Source of the DNA: Tepidimonas alkaliphilus
GTDB taxonomy: Bacteria > Pseudomonadota > Gammaproteobacteria > Burkholderiales > Burkholderiaceae_C
DNA length: 64,000 bases
Direction of reading: 5' to 3'
Assembly (NCBI RefSeq): GCF_007556595.1
Contig: NZ_VJNB01000005.1
Location: 1 to 64,000 of the forward strand
Of the stretch, positions 46,782-57,950 are shown piece after piece. The notes under the pieces were generated by a model. That model saw only the letters and a program-made list of their open reading frames with translations, was not told where the DNA came from and made no database searches. The stretch's first letter is position 1; every line of letters starts with the position of its first letter. A program made the translations under genes and the position numbers.

Positions 46782-48264
46782 TCAGCCCGCTGCTGCTGCC
46801 GTGGTGGCCGCAGCGGCCTGCAGGCTGAGCATGCGCTGCAGGTTGTGCGCCAGCGCATGCCACAGCAGCACGGCCTGCGCCTTGAGCAGGCCGCAGACGT
46901 TGAAGCGCAGCAGCCCGCGGCGGCGCAGCTGGGCGTTGACGCACTCCACGCGGCTGGCGTGCGGCTTATCGATCGAGGCGGCCTGCGGCGTGCCCATGCG
47001 CGCGCCACTGGGCAATGGCGGGGCTGTGGCCGCGCTTGGGCGCATGGGGGTCGCTGGCCGGCTTGCGGCTGGCTGGCAGCGGCACCCAGGCTTGCGTGCC
47101 TTGCCGATCCAGCGCTTCGATGTCGGCCAGGTTGACGTAGCCCCCATCGGCCAGCCACTGCGGCGCAATGCGGGCATAGCGCTGCTGCAGCTGCTGGTGC
47201 ATCGGCTGCATGAGCCCGCTGTCGCTGCCGTGGTTGCACAGCTCAACGCCGACGATCACCTGGCTGGCCACATCCACCGCCAGCTGGACGTTGAAGGCGG
47301 GGCGAAAGCCGCCGTCGGCCATCTTCATGACGCGTGCCTGCGCATCGGTGGTGCTGACGCGCAGCTGGCTGAGCTTGGGGTCTTGGGAGCTGGGCGGCTC
47401 TTCCTCACCACCCTGCGCGGGGTGTGCCGCGGCGGCTTGCGTGGTCTTGGCCTTGGCCTCGGCCTGCATCTGCTGCAGCACCGCCAGCGCGTGCTGCAGC
47501 TGCTGCTGGCGCTGCTGCGCCGCGCGCGCCTGCGCGGCCTGGCGGCGGCGCTGGCTTGCGGCCGCATCCTCGTGCAGCTCGCGCTTGAGCCGCTGGACCT
47601 GCTGGCGCGCCTGCTCCAGCAGCGCGCGCAGGCTGGGCTCGCGCCGAAAGCTGGCGGCCTTGGCGTGCGCGCGCACGCGCAGCCCGTCCTGCGCCACTCA
47701 CTGCATCGTCACCAGCCCCGCCTTCATCAGCGCGGCCACGCTGCGCGTGAGCTGCTCATCCAGCCAGGCCACATGCCGGGTGCGAAAGTCCGCCAGCGTG
47801 TGGTGGTTGACATGCACCCCGCCGCACAGCCAGCGCCAGGCATCCTCACTGGCGCACAGGCGCTGGATCTGCCGCGCCGAGCCCACCCCCCCCAAGGTCG
47901 CATACAGCCACAGCGCCACCAGCAGCGCCGGATCGATCGCCGCTCGCCCGGCATGCCCCTGCACCGAGCGGATGCGCGCATACAGCGGCTCAAGATCGAG
48001 CCCCTGCACGAAGCTCCAGACCGCGCGCGCGGCGTGATCCGGCGGCAGCAGCGACTCCAGATCGCAGGCGCGCAGCTCCACCTGATGGCGCTGCACACTG
48101 CGCACGCGCGGCTTGCCGCGCACCACCTTGCCCTGCGGCTGCGGCGCCTGCGCCGGCAGCGGCAGATCCTCAAACAGCGCAGCGCCGGGCTGCACCCCTC
48201 GCATCGGCTTGGCCTCGGTCTTCATGTCCAGCACCATAACCGATGTCAAAGGGGATTTGTTCAT
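46782..48264 (-). pseudogene. IS1182-family transposase, inactivated
   Basis: The N-terminal part (48264 to 47698, 188 residues) shows 'LESLLPPDHAARAVWSFVQG', 'AIDPALLVALWLYATLGGVG' and 'HTLADFRTRHVAWLDEQLTR'. It ends at an in-frame TGA (47698-47700), and the same frame continues 'VAQDGLRVRAHAKAASFRRE' to 'QLAVDVASQVIVGVELCNHG'. Near 47000, in a CG-alternating run, the frame shifts; the proper ending ('SRVECVNAQLRRRGLLRFNV', 'LWHALAHNLQRML') is read in the next frame down to 46782. The Glu of 'ECVNAQ' belongs to the DDE triad. The element's transposase therefore has one nonsense and one frameshift lesion. Confidence 0.88.
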
Positions 48265-48271
48265 ACCTTCT
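48251..48271 (-). repeat. Right terminal inverted repeat of the IS
   Basis: On the minus strand it begins AGAAGGTATGAAC, the partner of the left end AGAAGTTGTGAAG. The transposase ATG (48264) lies only seven bases inside this end. Confidence 0.7.
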
Positions 48272-48278
48272 GAGCCTG
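48272..48278. repeat. Target-site duplication, right copy
   Basis: GAGCCTG directly follows the right IS end and equals the left copy at 46588-46594. Confidence 0.8.
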
Positions 48279-49618
48279 GGGGCGGAGCTGGCGTGGCTGG
48301 TCGGCCTGTCGCTGCCGGGGGCGATCGGCTTTGCGGCGCTGCGCGGAACGCTGGCCGGCCGGCTGCTGCTGGCCACGTCGCTGTCGACGCTGGTGATGCT
48401 GCACATCTAGGTCTCGGCGGGGATGATCGAGTTCCACTTCGGCGTGTTCGTGACGCTGGCGCTGCTGACGACCTACCTGGACTGGCGCCCGGTGGTGTGG
48501 TCGGCGGCGCTGTTCGCGGTGCACCACGTAGCGTTCGACCGCCTGGAGGCGGCCGGCTGGGGCTCGTACTGCCTGAGCGAGCCGAACTTCCCGGTCATCC
48601 TCCTGCATGCGGGGTACGTGGTCGTGCAGACCGGCTTCGAGGTGATGTTCCGGTGGCTGGCGCGCCAGGTGCGCGACAACGCCGAAGTGGCCGCGCTGGC
48701 CGACAGCCTGTCCCGCGGCGGGCATGCGGTGCTGGACGTGGCCCACCTGCGCGCCACGACGCCGCTGGCGCCGCGGCTCAAGGACGTCATCGGCCGCATC
48801 GCCAGCGCCGTCAGCGGCATCCGCGGCGCCGTGCAGCAGATCGAAAACGCCGCGGGCGAGATCGCGGGCGGCACGCAGGACCTGAGCCGCCGCACCGAGA
48901 GCGCGGCGGCGAGCCTGCAGCAAACTGGCGCCAGCCTGCAGCACCTGACCGACAGCGTGCAACACAGTGCCGATGCGGCGCGCAGCGCCAACGAGCTGGC
49001 CGCGCAGGCCGCCGACACCACACGCCGCGGCGGCGAGACGGTGGCGCAGGTGGTCAGCACGATGGCCGATATTCAGACCAGCAGCCAGAAGATCGCCGAC
49101 ATCATCGGCGTCATCGACGGCATCGCGTTCCAGACCAACATCCTGGCGCTCAATGCCGCGATGGAGGCCGCGCGCGCCGGCGAGGCCGGGCGCGGCTTTG
49201 CGGTGGTGGCCGGCGAGGTGCGCGCGCTGGCGCAGCGCAGCGCCTAGGCCGCACGCGAGATCAAGACCCTGATCGAGACCAGCGTCGCCAAGGTGCAGGC
49301 CGGCAGCGCCCAAGTGCAGCAGGCCGGTCAAACCATGGACGACATCGTGCAGGCGATCCAGCGCGTGGCCGACACGATCGGCGAGATCACCCACACCGCA
49401 CGCGAGCAGAGCGAGGGCATCGGCCAGGTCAACGCCGCGATGGGTCAGCTCGACCAGAGCATGCAGCAGAACGCGGCGCTGGTGGAGCAGTCCGGCCGCG
49501 GCGGCCGAGGCGTTGCGCGAGCAGGCGCAGCGGCTGCTGCAGGCGGTGGCGGTGTTTCAGCTCGGCGCGGCCGAGGCCACGGCACCCGTGACCCTGGGCC
49601 CGGCGCTGGGCGCGCCGA

Positions 49619-50470
49619 TCAGGGCACAGCTTCCAGCGCGATGACGCCAGTGGCGGTATTCGAGATGGGGATGTGGTAGTTGCGGTGCACCAGCCGCACG
49701 CCGCTGCCGGCCTCGGTGAGTGCGGCGCGCATGGCCAGCCACATCAACAGCTCCACCCCTTGCGTCCCGGCCAATTCGACCAGCTCGCGGTCGCTGAACT
49801 GGGTGGCCCACTCGGGGTTGGTCTCCATGCTTTGCAGAAACTGCAGGTCGAAGCGCTTGTTGATGAAGCCCGCGCGTTCGCCTTCCAACTGGTGACTCAG
49901 CCCGCCGGTGGCCATCACGGCGACGCGCCGGGTGTCGCCCCAGCGGCCGATGGCGCGCCCCACTGCCCGCCCCAGCACATACACGCGCCGGGCCGGCGGC
50001 AGGGGAAACTGCACCGTGTTGATATGGATGGGCACGATGCCCACCGGCGCGGGGTGTTGGTCGGGCCAGAACAGTTAGAACGGAATCGTGCAGGCGTGGT
50101 CCACCCGCATCTCCTGGCAGACGGTGAGGTCGAATTCCGCCGCCGTGAGCTGCTCGACCAGGTGCCACGACAGCTCCGGGCAACCGGCCAGCGGCGCGGT
50201 GGTCGGAATGCCCCAGCCTTCGTCGGCATGGTGGTACTCGGCAGCGGCCCCGATGGCAAACGCCGGTAGCTTGTCGAGGAAGAAGTTCAGCCCATGGTCG
50301 TTGTAGAACACGACGATGACCTCGGGCTGCACCTGCCGCAGCCAGGCGTGGATGGGGGGAAAACCGTCGAAGAACGGCTTCCAGTACGGCTCGGCCTGCT
50401 TGCCTCTGGCAATCGCGTTGCCGATCGCGGGGATGTGCGAGGTGGCCAAGCCACCGACGATCTGGGCCAT
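49619..50470 (-). pseudogene. Second LigB-type extradiol dioxygenase beta subunit with one in-frame stop
   Basis: Read through, the frame encodes 283 residues, the same length as the intact LigB at 52980. It is broken by a single TAA (50075-50077) at codon 132, between 'EMRVDHACTIPF' and 'LFWPDQHPAPVGIVPIHINT'. Both sides remain in one frame. The family's metal and catalytic residues are kept: His12 ('GLATSHIPAIG'), His59 ('VVFYNDHGLNF'), His in 'TGGLSHQLEG' and Glu in 'TQGVELLMWLAMRAA'. An internal restart at 50044 gives only the C-terminal half. Its 3' end overlaps the dead MCP gene. It pairs with the ligA-like gene 26 bases upstream. Recent inactivation is the simplest reading. Confidence 0.85.
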
Positions 50471-50496
50471 GGGAACGTCTCCTGGGGCGGTGGGCC

Positions 50497-50859
50497 TCAA
50501 CACTGCTGGTTGGCGGCCACCAGCTTGGCTTGGAACTCGGCCTTGGTCACGCCGGTCTGTTGCGCGCCGATGTCCTGCATATCCCAGCCGAATATGCCGG
50601 CCAGCTTGGCCAGGTAATAGGCGTTGCCACCGGCGGCCAGCATGCGCAGCACCTGGCCGCTGCGCACGGCGGCTTTTTGCTCCTCGCTCAGGCCGAAGCG
50701 GGCCATGTAGGCCTCCGGGTCGGCGCGGAAGGCCTCGCGGTTGGCGGCCTCGTTGAAGGAGTAGCACATTTTGTTGAGCGCATAACCGCGCTGGACCAGC
50801 GTGCCGTCGAAGGGTTGCGTGCCGGGGATGGTGCGCGTCGCGGGGGTGTGCGGGTTCAT
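50497..50859 (-). CDS. Second LigA-type dioxygenase alpha subunit
   Basis: The 120-residue all-helical protein matches the LigA fold of protocatechuate 4,5-dioxygenase alpha subunits: 'GTLVQRGYALNKMCYSFNEA', 'AYMARFGLSEEQKAAVRSGQ' and 'GGNAYYLAKLAGIFGWDMQD'. It is clearly diverged from the 146-residue LigA at 53864 and so not a recent copy. Its beta partner directly downstream carries a nonsense codon, so this subunit may be left without a dedicated partner. Substrate is unknown: protocatechuate, gallate or another catecholic acid are all possible for this subfamily. Confidence 0.87.
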   Translation of the reverse strand: MNPHTPATRTIPGTQPFDGTLVQRGYALNKMCYSFNEAANREAFRADPEAYMARFGLSEEQKAAVRSGQVLRMLAAGGNAYYLAKLAGIFGWDMQDIGAQQTGVTKAEFQAKLVAANQQC

Positions 50860-50919
50860 GGGCTTGCGGTCTCCACGGATCGGGCCCCGATGCGGTGCGC
50901 GGCAACCGCCCTGGGGGTG

Positions 50920-51981
50920 TCAGAAGCGCTCGGTATCCACCTCGTCCTCGCCCTGGGCGTTGTAGCGTGCGCCGCTGACGGCCTGCGGGGTGAAGGTGGC
51001 GTCCAGCTCGGCCAGCAGGGCCGCCTCGGGCTGCACGCGCAGGGCCTGCAGATCCTCCTGCAGGTGGTCGATGCGCGTGGTGCCGGGCAGCGCGTGCACG
51101 TGCGGCCCGCGCGCCAGCACCCACGCCAGCGCCAGTTGCGCCGGGGTGCAACCGGCCTGCCGCGCCAGCGCCGCCAGCCGCTGCTGCAGGCGCAGGTTGC
51201 GCGGCCAGTGCTCGGGGGCAAAGCGCGGCATGGCGCGGCGGATGTCCTTCGGGTGGAACGCCGCCGGATCGGGCGGGCTGGCCGTCAGCACGCCCCGCCC
51301 CAGCGGGCTGAAGGCGACGAAGGCCACCCCCAGCTCGCGGCAGGCGTCCAGCACCGCGATCTCGGGGTTGCGCGTCCACAGCGAGTATTCCGACTGCACC
51401 GCGGCGATCGGGTGCACGGCGTGCGCGCGGCGCAGCGTCGCGGCCGAGACTTCGCTCAGGCCGATGGCCAAGATCTTGCCCTGCCGCACCAGGTCGGCCA
51501 GCGCGCCGACGCTGTCCTCGATCGGCACGCGCTTGTCCCAGCGGTGCAGGTAGTACAGGTCGATGACGTCGGTGCGCAGGCGCTTGAGCGCCTGATCGCA
51601 GGTGGCCTTGAGCGTGGCGGGCCGGCCGTCGATGACGCGCACCTTGACGCCGCGCTCGTCGGGCTCGCCGGTCATGCCGCACTTGCTGGCCAGCACGAAG
51701 CGCTGGCGGTGCGGCGCCAGATGGCGGCCGATCCACTCCTCCGACAGGCCGAAGCCGTACAGCGCCGCGGTGTCGAAGTGCGTCACGCCCGCCTCCAGCG
51801 CGGCGAGGAGCAGCCGCGCGGCGTCGGCCTCCGACAGCGGCTCGCCGTAAGCGTGGCAGACGTTCATGCAGCCCAGGCCGATCGCGGAGACCTCGAACGG
51901 CCCCAGGCGCCGCGTCGGCCACGGCGTCGGCGGCGCCTTCAGAGCCGGGGAGGAGGAGCCCTGGGCAACGTGACCGGTCAT
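50920..51981 (-). CDS. Aldo/keto reductase
   Basis: The 353-residue NADPH-dependent reductase has the (beta/alpha)8 signatures. 'VSAIGLGCMNVCHAYGEPLS' and 'GVTHFDTAALYGFGLSEEWI' carry the catalytic Asp and Tyr, 'RFVLASKCGM' the Lys, and 'DVIDLYYLHRWDKRVPIEDS' the His. 'VAFVAFSPLGRGVLTASPPD' and 'GTTRIDHLQEDLQAL' form the cofactor end. It resembles the YakC/Tas-like AKR branch. It sits between ligC and the second ligA on the same strand, so it may act on an aromatic aldehyde or a ring-cleavage semialdehyde. This role is only inferred from position. Confidence 0.9.
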   Translation of the reverse strand: MTGHVAQGSSSPALKAPPTPWPTRRLGPFEVSAIGLGCMNVCHAYGEPLSEADAARLLLAALEAGVTHFDTAALYGFGLSEEWIGRHLAPHRQRFVLASKCGMTGEPDERGVKVRVIDGRPATLKATCDQALKRLRTDVIDLYYLHRWDKRVPIEDSVGALADLVRQGKILAIGLSEVSAATLRRAHAVHPIAAVQSEYSLWTRNPEIAVLDACRELGVAFVAFSPLGRGVLTASPPDPAAFHPKDIRRAMPRFAPEHWPRNLRLQQRLAALARQAGCTPAQLALAWVLARGPHVHALPGTTRIDHLQEDLQALRVQPEAALLAELDATFTPQAVSGARYNAQGEDEVDTERF

Positions 51982-51999
51982 GCTCGCTTTTCCCCGGGA

Positions 52000-54304
<2,305 letters not shown>

Positions 54305-54308
54305 CGCG

Positions 54309-55262
54309 TCAGGCTCCTTTCCACTCGTCGGGCCAGTACAGGCGCATCGGGTTGTCCACCAGCAGCCGGCGCAGGTGCGCCTCGTCCGGGACGATGTGCG
54401 CCAGCCAGTCCACCAGCAGCCCGTCGTCGGGCATGTGGTCCTTCAGGTTGGGGTGCGGCCAGTCGGTGCCCCACAGCACGCGGTCGGGGAAGGCCTCCAC
54501 CAGCCGGCGCGCGAACGGGATGACATCGGCGTACGGCGGCCGATCCGGCCCGCAACGGCCCGGCAGCGCCGGCGGCCCCGAGACGGACAGCCGCTCCGGG
54601 CAGCTGACCTTGGTCCAGACGTTCTCGTGCTCGCGCAGCAGGCGCACGAACAGCCCGAACTGCGGCCCGTCGACCGGCTGCGTCACGTCCGGGCGGCCCA
54701 TGTGGTCCACCACCACGGTGGTGGGCAGCGCGGTGAAGAAGTCCCACAGCTCGGGCAGGTCCGGCGCCTCGAAGTAGACGACGACGTGCCAGCCCAGCGG
54801 CGCGATGCGCTGCGCGATCTCCAGCAGCTCGTCCTTCGGCGTGAAGTCCACCAGCCGCTTGACGAAGTTGAAGCGCACCCCGCGGATGCCGGCCGCGTGC
54901 AGCCGCTCGAGATCGGCGTCGGCGACGTCGCGCCGCACCGTGGCCACGCCGCGCGCGCGCCCGCCGCTGGCCAGGCACGCATCCACCAGCGCGCGGTTGT
55001 CGGCGCCGTGGCAGGTGGCCTGCACGATGACGTTGCGCGCAAAGCCCAGGTGGTCGCGCAGCGCAAACAGGTCGTCCTTGCTCGCGTCGCAGGGGGTGTA
55101 CTTGCGCTCGGGCGCGTACGGAAAACGCTCGCCGGGGCCGAAGACGTGGCAGTGCGCGTCCACCGCGCCATCCGGCAGCCGCAGGCGCGGTTTGCTCGGG
55201 CCGTCATACCAGTCGAGCCAGCCGGGGGTCTTGGCGAATCCGCCGGTGGTGGGTCGCTCCAC
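54309..55262 (-). CDS. ligI: 2-pyrone-4,6-dicarboxylate lactonase LigI
   Basis: The product (317 residues from GTG 55262) hydrolyses 2-pyrone-4,6-dicarboxylate to 4-oxalomesaconate. It is an amidohydrolase-superfamily enzyme: 'GAVDAHCHVFGPGERFPYAP' carries the HxH, with 'GVRFNFVKRLVDFTPKDELL', 'TVVVDHMGRPDVTQPVDGPQ' and the catalytic Asp in 'RVLWGTDWPHPNLKDHMPDD'. The GTG is chosen because GGGAGG lies about 8 bases upstream; the longer frame overlaps ligK and has no family match. It lies between ligK and ligA. Confidence 0.93.
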   Translation of the reverse strand: MERPTTGGFAKTPGWLDWYDGPSKPRLRLPDGAVDAHCHVFGPGERFPYAPERKYTPCDASKDDLFALRDHLGFARNVIVQATCHGADNRALVDACLASGGRARGVATVRRDVADADLERLHAAGIRGVRFNFVKRLVDFTPKDELLEIAQRIAPLGWHVVVYFEAPDLPELWDFFTALPTTVVVDHMGRPDVTQPVDGPQFGLFVRLLREHENVWTKVSCPERLSVSGPPALPGRCGPDRPPYADVIPFARRLVEAFPDRVLWGTDWPHPNLKDHMPDDGLLVDWLAHIVPDEAHLRRLLVDNPMRLYWPDEWKGA

Positions 55263-55278
55263 GCTGCTGCCCTCCCGC

Positions 55279-55965
55279 TCAATCGACGTAGCGCAGGCCG
55301 GCCTTGGCCAGCGCCGGGCGCATGTCGTACATGTCCAGCCCCAGCACGCCGGCGGCGAGCTTGGCGCGCTTGTCGGCCTCGGCGGCCTCGCGCCGACGTG
55401 CCGCCTCCAGCGTCGCGGCGGCCTTGTCGCGCGGCACCACGACCACCCCATCGTCATCGGCGACGATGACGTCGCCCGGGTGCACCAGCGCGCCGGCGCA
55501 CACCACCGGGATGTTGACCGAACCCAGCGTGGCCTTGATCGTGCCCTTGGCGCTGATGCACTTGCTCCAGACCGGAAAGCGCATCTCGGTGAGCGTGCGC
55601 ACGTCGCGCACGCCGGCGTCGATCACCAGCGCGCGCGCCCCGCGCGCCTGAAAGCTGGTGGCCAACAGGTCGCCGAAGTAGCCGTCGCAGCACTCGGCGG
55701 TGAGCGCCGCGACGACCACGTCGCCGGGCTGGATCTGTTCGGCCACCACGTGCATCATCCAGTTGTCGCCGGGGTGCAGCAGCACGGTGATCGCCGTGCC
55801 GCCGACCTGCGCGCCGGCCCAGATCGGGCGCATGTAGGGCTTCATGAGGCCAACGCGGCCCATGGCCTCGTGCACGGTGGCGCTGCCGAAGGCGGCCAGC
55901 GCGTCGGCGACCTCGCGGTCGGCGCGCACGACGTTGCGGTAGACGACGCCGAGTTCGTAGTGCAT
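55279..55965 (-). CDS. ligK: 4-carboxy-4-hydroxy-2-oxoadipate aldolase LigK
   Basis: The 228-residue RraA-fold class II aldolase splits 4-carboxy-4-hydroxy-2-oxoadipate to pyruvate and oxaloacetate, and related enzymes also decarboxylate oxaloacetate. Motifs are '[20 protein letters not shown]', '[20 protein letters not shown]' and the Mg/substrate-binding '[17 protein letters not shown]' with its Arg-Asp pair. The start at ATG 55965 has AGGAG upstream. It sits between ligJ and ligI. Confidence 0.93.
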   Translation of the reverse strand: MHYELGVVYRNVVRADREVADALAAFGSATVHEAMGRVGLMKPYMRPIWAGAQVGGTAITVLLHPGDNWMMHVVAEQIQPGDVVVAALTAECCDGYFGDLLATSFQARGARALVIDAGVRDVRTLTEMRFPVWSKCISAKGTIKATLGSVNIPVVCAGALVHPGDVIVADDDGVVVVPRDKAAATLEAARRREAAEADKRAKLAAGVLGLDMYDMRPALAKAGLRYVD

Positions 55966-56003
55966 GGTGGGGACTCCTGCGGGATCGGTTGGCGCGCGGC
56001 GCC

Positions 56004-57044
56004 TCACAGGCCGCGCGCCTTGAGCCTGGCGTCCAGCCGCGGAAAGACGCGGCGGGCGTTGGTCTCGAACACCTTGCGCCGCGCAGCCTCGTCCAGGTGC
56101 GGCGTGGCCAGCACATAGCGCCGGGTGTCGTCGTAATGGTGGCCGGTCTCGGGGTCGATGCCACGCACGGCACCGATCATCTCGCTGGCGAACAGGATGT
56201 TGTCCACCGGCACCACGCGCGTCAGCAGGTCGATGCCCGGCTGGTGGTAGACGCAGGTGTCGAAGAACACGTTGCCCAGCAGATGCTCCTGCAGCGGGGG
56301 TTTCTTTAGCTCCTGCGCCAACCCCCGGTAGCGGCCCCAGTGATAAGGCGCCGCACCGCCGCCGTGCGGGATGATGAAGCGCAGCGTCGGGAAGTCCTTG
56401 AACAGGTCACCCTGGATCAGCTGCATGAACGCCGTCGTGTCGGCGTTGATGTAGTGTGCCCCGGTGGTGTGGAAGCACGCGTTGCACGAGGTGCTGACGT
56501 GGATCATCGCCGGGATGTCGTACTCGACCATCACCTCGTAGATCGGGTACCACCAGCGGTCGGTCAGCGGCGGCTCGCGCCAGTGGCCGCCGGAGGGGTC
56601 GGGGTTGAGGTTCACGCCGACGAAGCCGTACTGCTCGACGCACTTGCGCAGCTCCGGGATGCAGGTGCGCGGATCGACGCCGGGCGACTGCGGCAGCATC
56701 GCCGCGCCGACGAAGTGCTCGGGAAAGAGCTGCGTGACGCGGTAGACCAGCTCGTTGCAGATCGCCGCCCAGGTGGCCGAGGTGTTGAAGTCGCCGATGT
56801 GGTGCGCCATGAAGCTGGCGCGCGGGCTGAAGACGGTGAGGTCGCCGCCGCGCTCGCGCATCCTGGCGAGCTGGTTGGTCTCGATCGACTCGCGGATCTC
56901 GTCGTCGCTGATGCGCAGCTCGCTCGGGCTGGGCGCACGGGCCGGATCGCCGAGCGCCGCGATCTGCCGGTTGCGCCACACTTCCAGCGCCTTGGGCGCG
57001 GTGGTGTAGTGGCCGTGGACGTCGATGACCAGGGGTGGACGCAT
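56004..57044 (-). CDS. ligJ: 4-oxalomesaconate hydratase LigJ
   Basis: The 346-residue amidohydrolase-like enzyme (ACMSD-related family) hydrates 4-oxalomesaconate to 4-carboxy-4-hydroxy-2-oxoadipate. Metal-binding features are '[20 protein letters not shown]' (HxH), His in '[20 protein letters not shown]', '[20 protein letters not shown]' and the late '[20 protein letters not shown]'. ATG 57044 gives the family N-terminus and normal length. It lies 35 bases after the binding-protein-like gene and 38 bases before ligK, at the head of the lig block. Confidence 0.93.
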   Translation of the reverse strand: MRPPLVIDVHGHYTTAPKALEVWRNRQIAALGDPARAPSPSELRISDDEIRESIETNQLARMRERGGDLTVFSPRASFMAHHIGDFNTSATWAAICNELVYRVTQLFPEHFVGAAMLPQSPGVDPRTCIPELRKCVEQYGFVGVNLNPDPSGGHWREPPLTDRWWYPIYEVMVEYDIPAMIHVSTSCNACFHTTGAHYINADTTAFMQLIQGDLFKDFPTLRFIIPHGGGAAPYHWGRYRGLAQELKKPPLQEHLLGNVFFDTCVYHQPGIDLLTRVVPVDNILFASEMIGAVRGIDPETGHHYDDTRRYVLATPHLDEAARRKVFETNARRVFPRLDARLKARGL

Positions 57045-57079
57045 CGGGGATGACCTCTTGAGGGATGGTGGAAAGTGGC

Positions 57080-57832
57080 TCAGGCTGGCGGCGCGGCATC
57101 GGACGGGCACGGGGCGAGCCGCGCCGGCTCCATGCCCTCGCGCCGCTTGACCTCATCGGCGGCTGGCGCGGCCATGAAGGCCAGCAGCGCGCGCGCCACC
57201 GCAGCGCGGGCGCTGCCGGCACCGATGGCGCCGCTGAAGGTGGTGACGATGGCAATCTCGGGCGGCAGTATGCCCACCACCTGCACGCCCGGCTCGTGGA
57301 TCAGCTCACTCAGCTGCTGAAAGCCCAGGTCGATCTCGCCGGCGGCCAGCAGGCGCGCCACCGGCACGCCGGGCGGCGGCACCACCAGCCGCCCGCGCAC
57401 GTGCGCCCCCAGCCCCCACTGCTCGAACAACGCCTGCAGCGCACGCCCGCTCGGGCCGGTGGAGACGCCCAGGCGCCGCGCCGCCTGCACCGCGGCGCGC
57501 ACCGCCGCGGCACTGCCGAGATCCGGCCGCGGCGCCCCGGCCGGCACGGCCACCGCCACCGGCGAGCGCACCAGATCGACGCGTGAGCCGGCCAGCGCGT
57601 GCCCACCCTGCAGCAGCCGCTCGATCGCATCGGACGCCAAGATGACCACGTCGCAGGGCTCGCCGGCGGCGACCCGCCGCTCGGCCTCGACGCCGCCGAC
57701 CGACTCGATCGCCACCGGCGCCCCACCAGCCTCGCGCCACGCCCGCAGCAGCTCGGCGAGCACGCGCCGCGTCGCCATCGATGAGAGGACGCGCAGCGGC
57801 GCGCTCGGGTCGGAGGGCATGGCGGAGGTCAT
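57080..57832 (-). CDS. ModA-like binding-fold protein lacking a signal peptide
   Basis: The product (about 250 residues) has the type 2 binding-protein fold of molybdate-binding-like proteins: 'RVLSSMATRRVLAELLRAWR', 'AAGEPCDVVILASDAIERLL', 'RRLGVSTGPSGRALQALFEQ' and 'LLAAGEIDLGFQQLSELIHE'. No hydrophobic signal or lipobox precedes the fold, so it is probably cytoplasmic. The start is uncertain: ATG 57832, ATG 57820 and GTG 57886 are in frame and none has a clear Shine-Dalgarno site. It is first in the lig block and divergent from the LysR gene. A ligand-sensing or small enzymatic role in the pathway is possible but not shown. Confidence 0.8.
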   Translation of the reverse strand: MTSAMPSDPSAPLRVLSSMATRRVLAELLRAWREAGGAPVAIESVGGVEAERRVAAGEPCDVVILASDAIERLLQGGHALAGSRVDLVRSPVAVAVPAGAPRPDLGSAAAVRAAVQAARRLGVSTGPSGRALQALFEQWGLGAHVRGRLVVPPPGVPVARLLAAGEIDLGFQQLSELIHEPGVQVVGILPPEIAIVTTFSGAIGAGSARAAVARALLAFMAAPAADEVKRREGMEPARLAPCPSDAAPPA

Positions 57833-57950
57833 GGCAGCGTGGACGGTTGGCGGATCGTCGGCATTGTGCCGCGCCTCAGCCGTCACGTTCGCGCATGACG
57901 CGGCTAGCTGCTATGGCACTTTGGCATGGCATGGCGTTAGACTCGTCGCC

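Larger units (their letters stand above)
46595..48271 (-). mobile_element. IS1182-type insertion sequence, 1,677 bp, degenerate
   Basis: The element interrupts the MCP gene. Its ends are imperfect inverted repeats beginning AGAAG (left 46595-46615, right 48251-48271) and it is flanked by a 7-bp direct repeat GAGCCTG (46588-46594 and 48272-48278). It carries one transposase gene on the minus strand, broken by a stop and a frameshift. The length and transposase type fit the IS1182 group of the IS5-like DDE elements. It is probably no longer able to move by itself. Confidence 0.88.
46493..49644 (+). pseudogene. Methyl-accepting chemotaxis protein, disrupted by an IS and by point mutations
   Basis: The frame starts at ATG 46493 ('MAIYRRGDLAMLIALALYAA') and is cut after 'QRPSL' by an insertion at 46595-48271. 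Removing the insertion plus one 7-bp duplicate restores the frame ('QRPSLGAELAWLVGLSLPGA'). The product would have an N-terminal membrane region ('[20 protein letters not shown]', '[20 protein letters not shown]') and a C-terminal MCP signalling domain ('[20 protein letters not shown]', '[20 protein letters not shown]'). In-frame TAG codons occur at 48408-48410 and 49245-49247. A frameshift near 49493 moves the end into another frame that stops at 49642-49644. Three independent kinds of lesion show that it is dead. No chemotaxis partner genes are nearby. Confidence 0.9.

Noticed and set aside
47698-47700. TGA in the transposase as a recoded codon (selenocysteine or programmed readthrough)
   Set aside because: No hairpin signal is evident, and the same gene also has a frameshift near 47000, so decay explains both.
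48408-49247. TAG codons in the MCP as pyrrolysine or suppressed codons
   Set aside because: The gene is also cut by an IS and frameshifted; pyrrolysine use is not expected in such an organism or protein.
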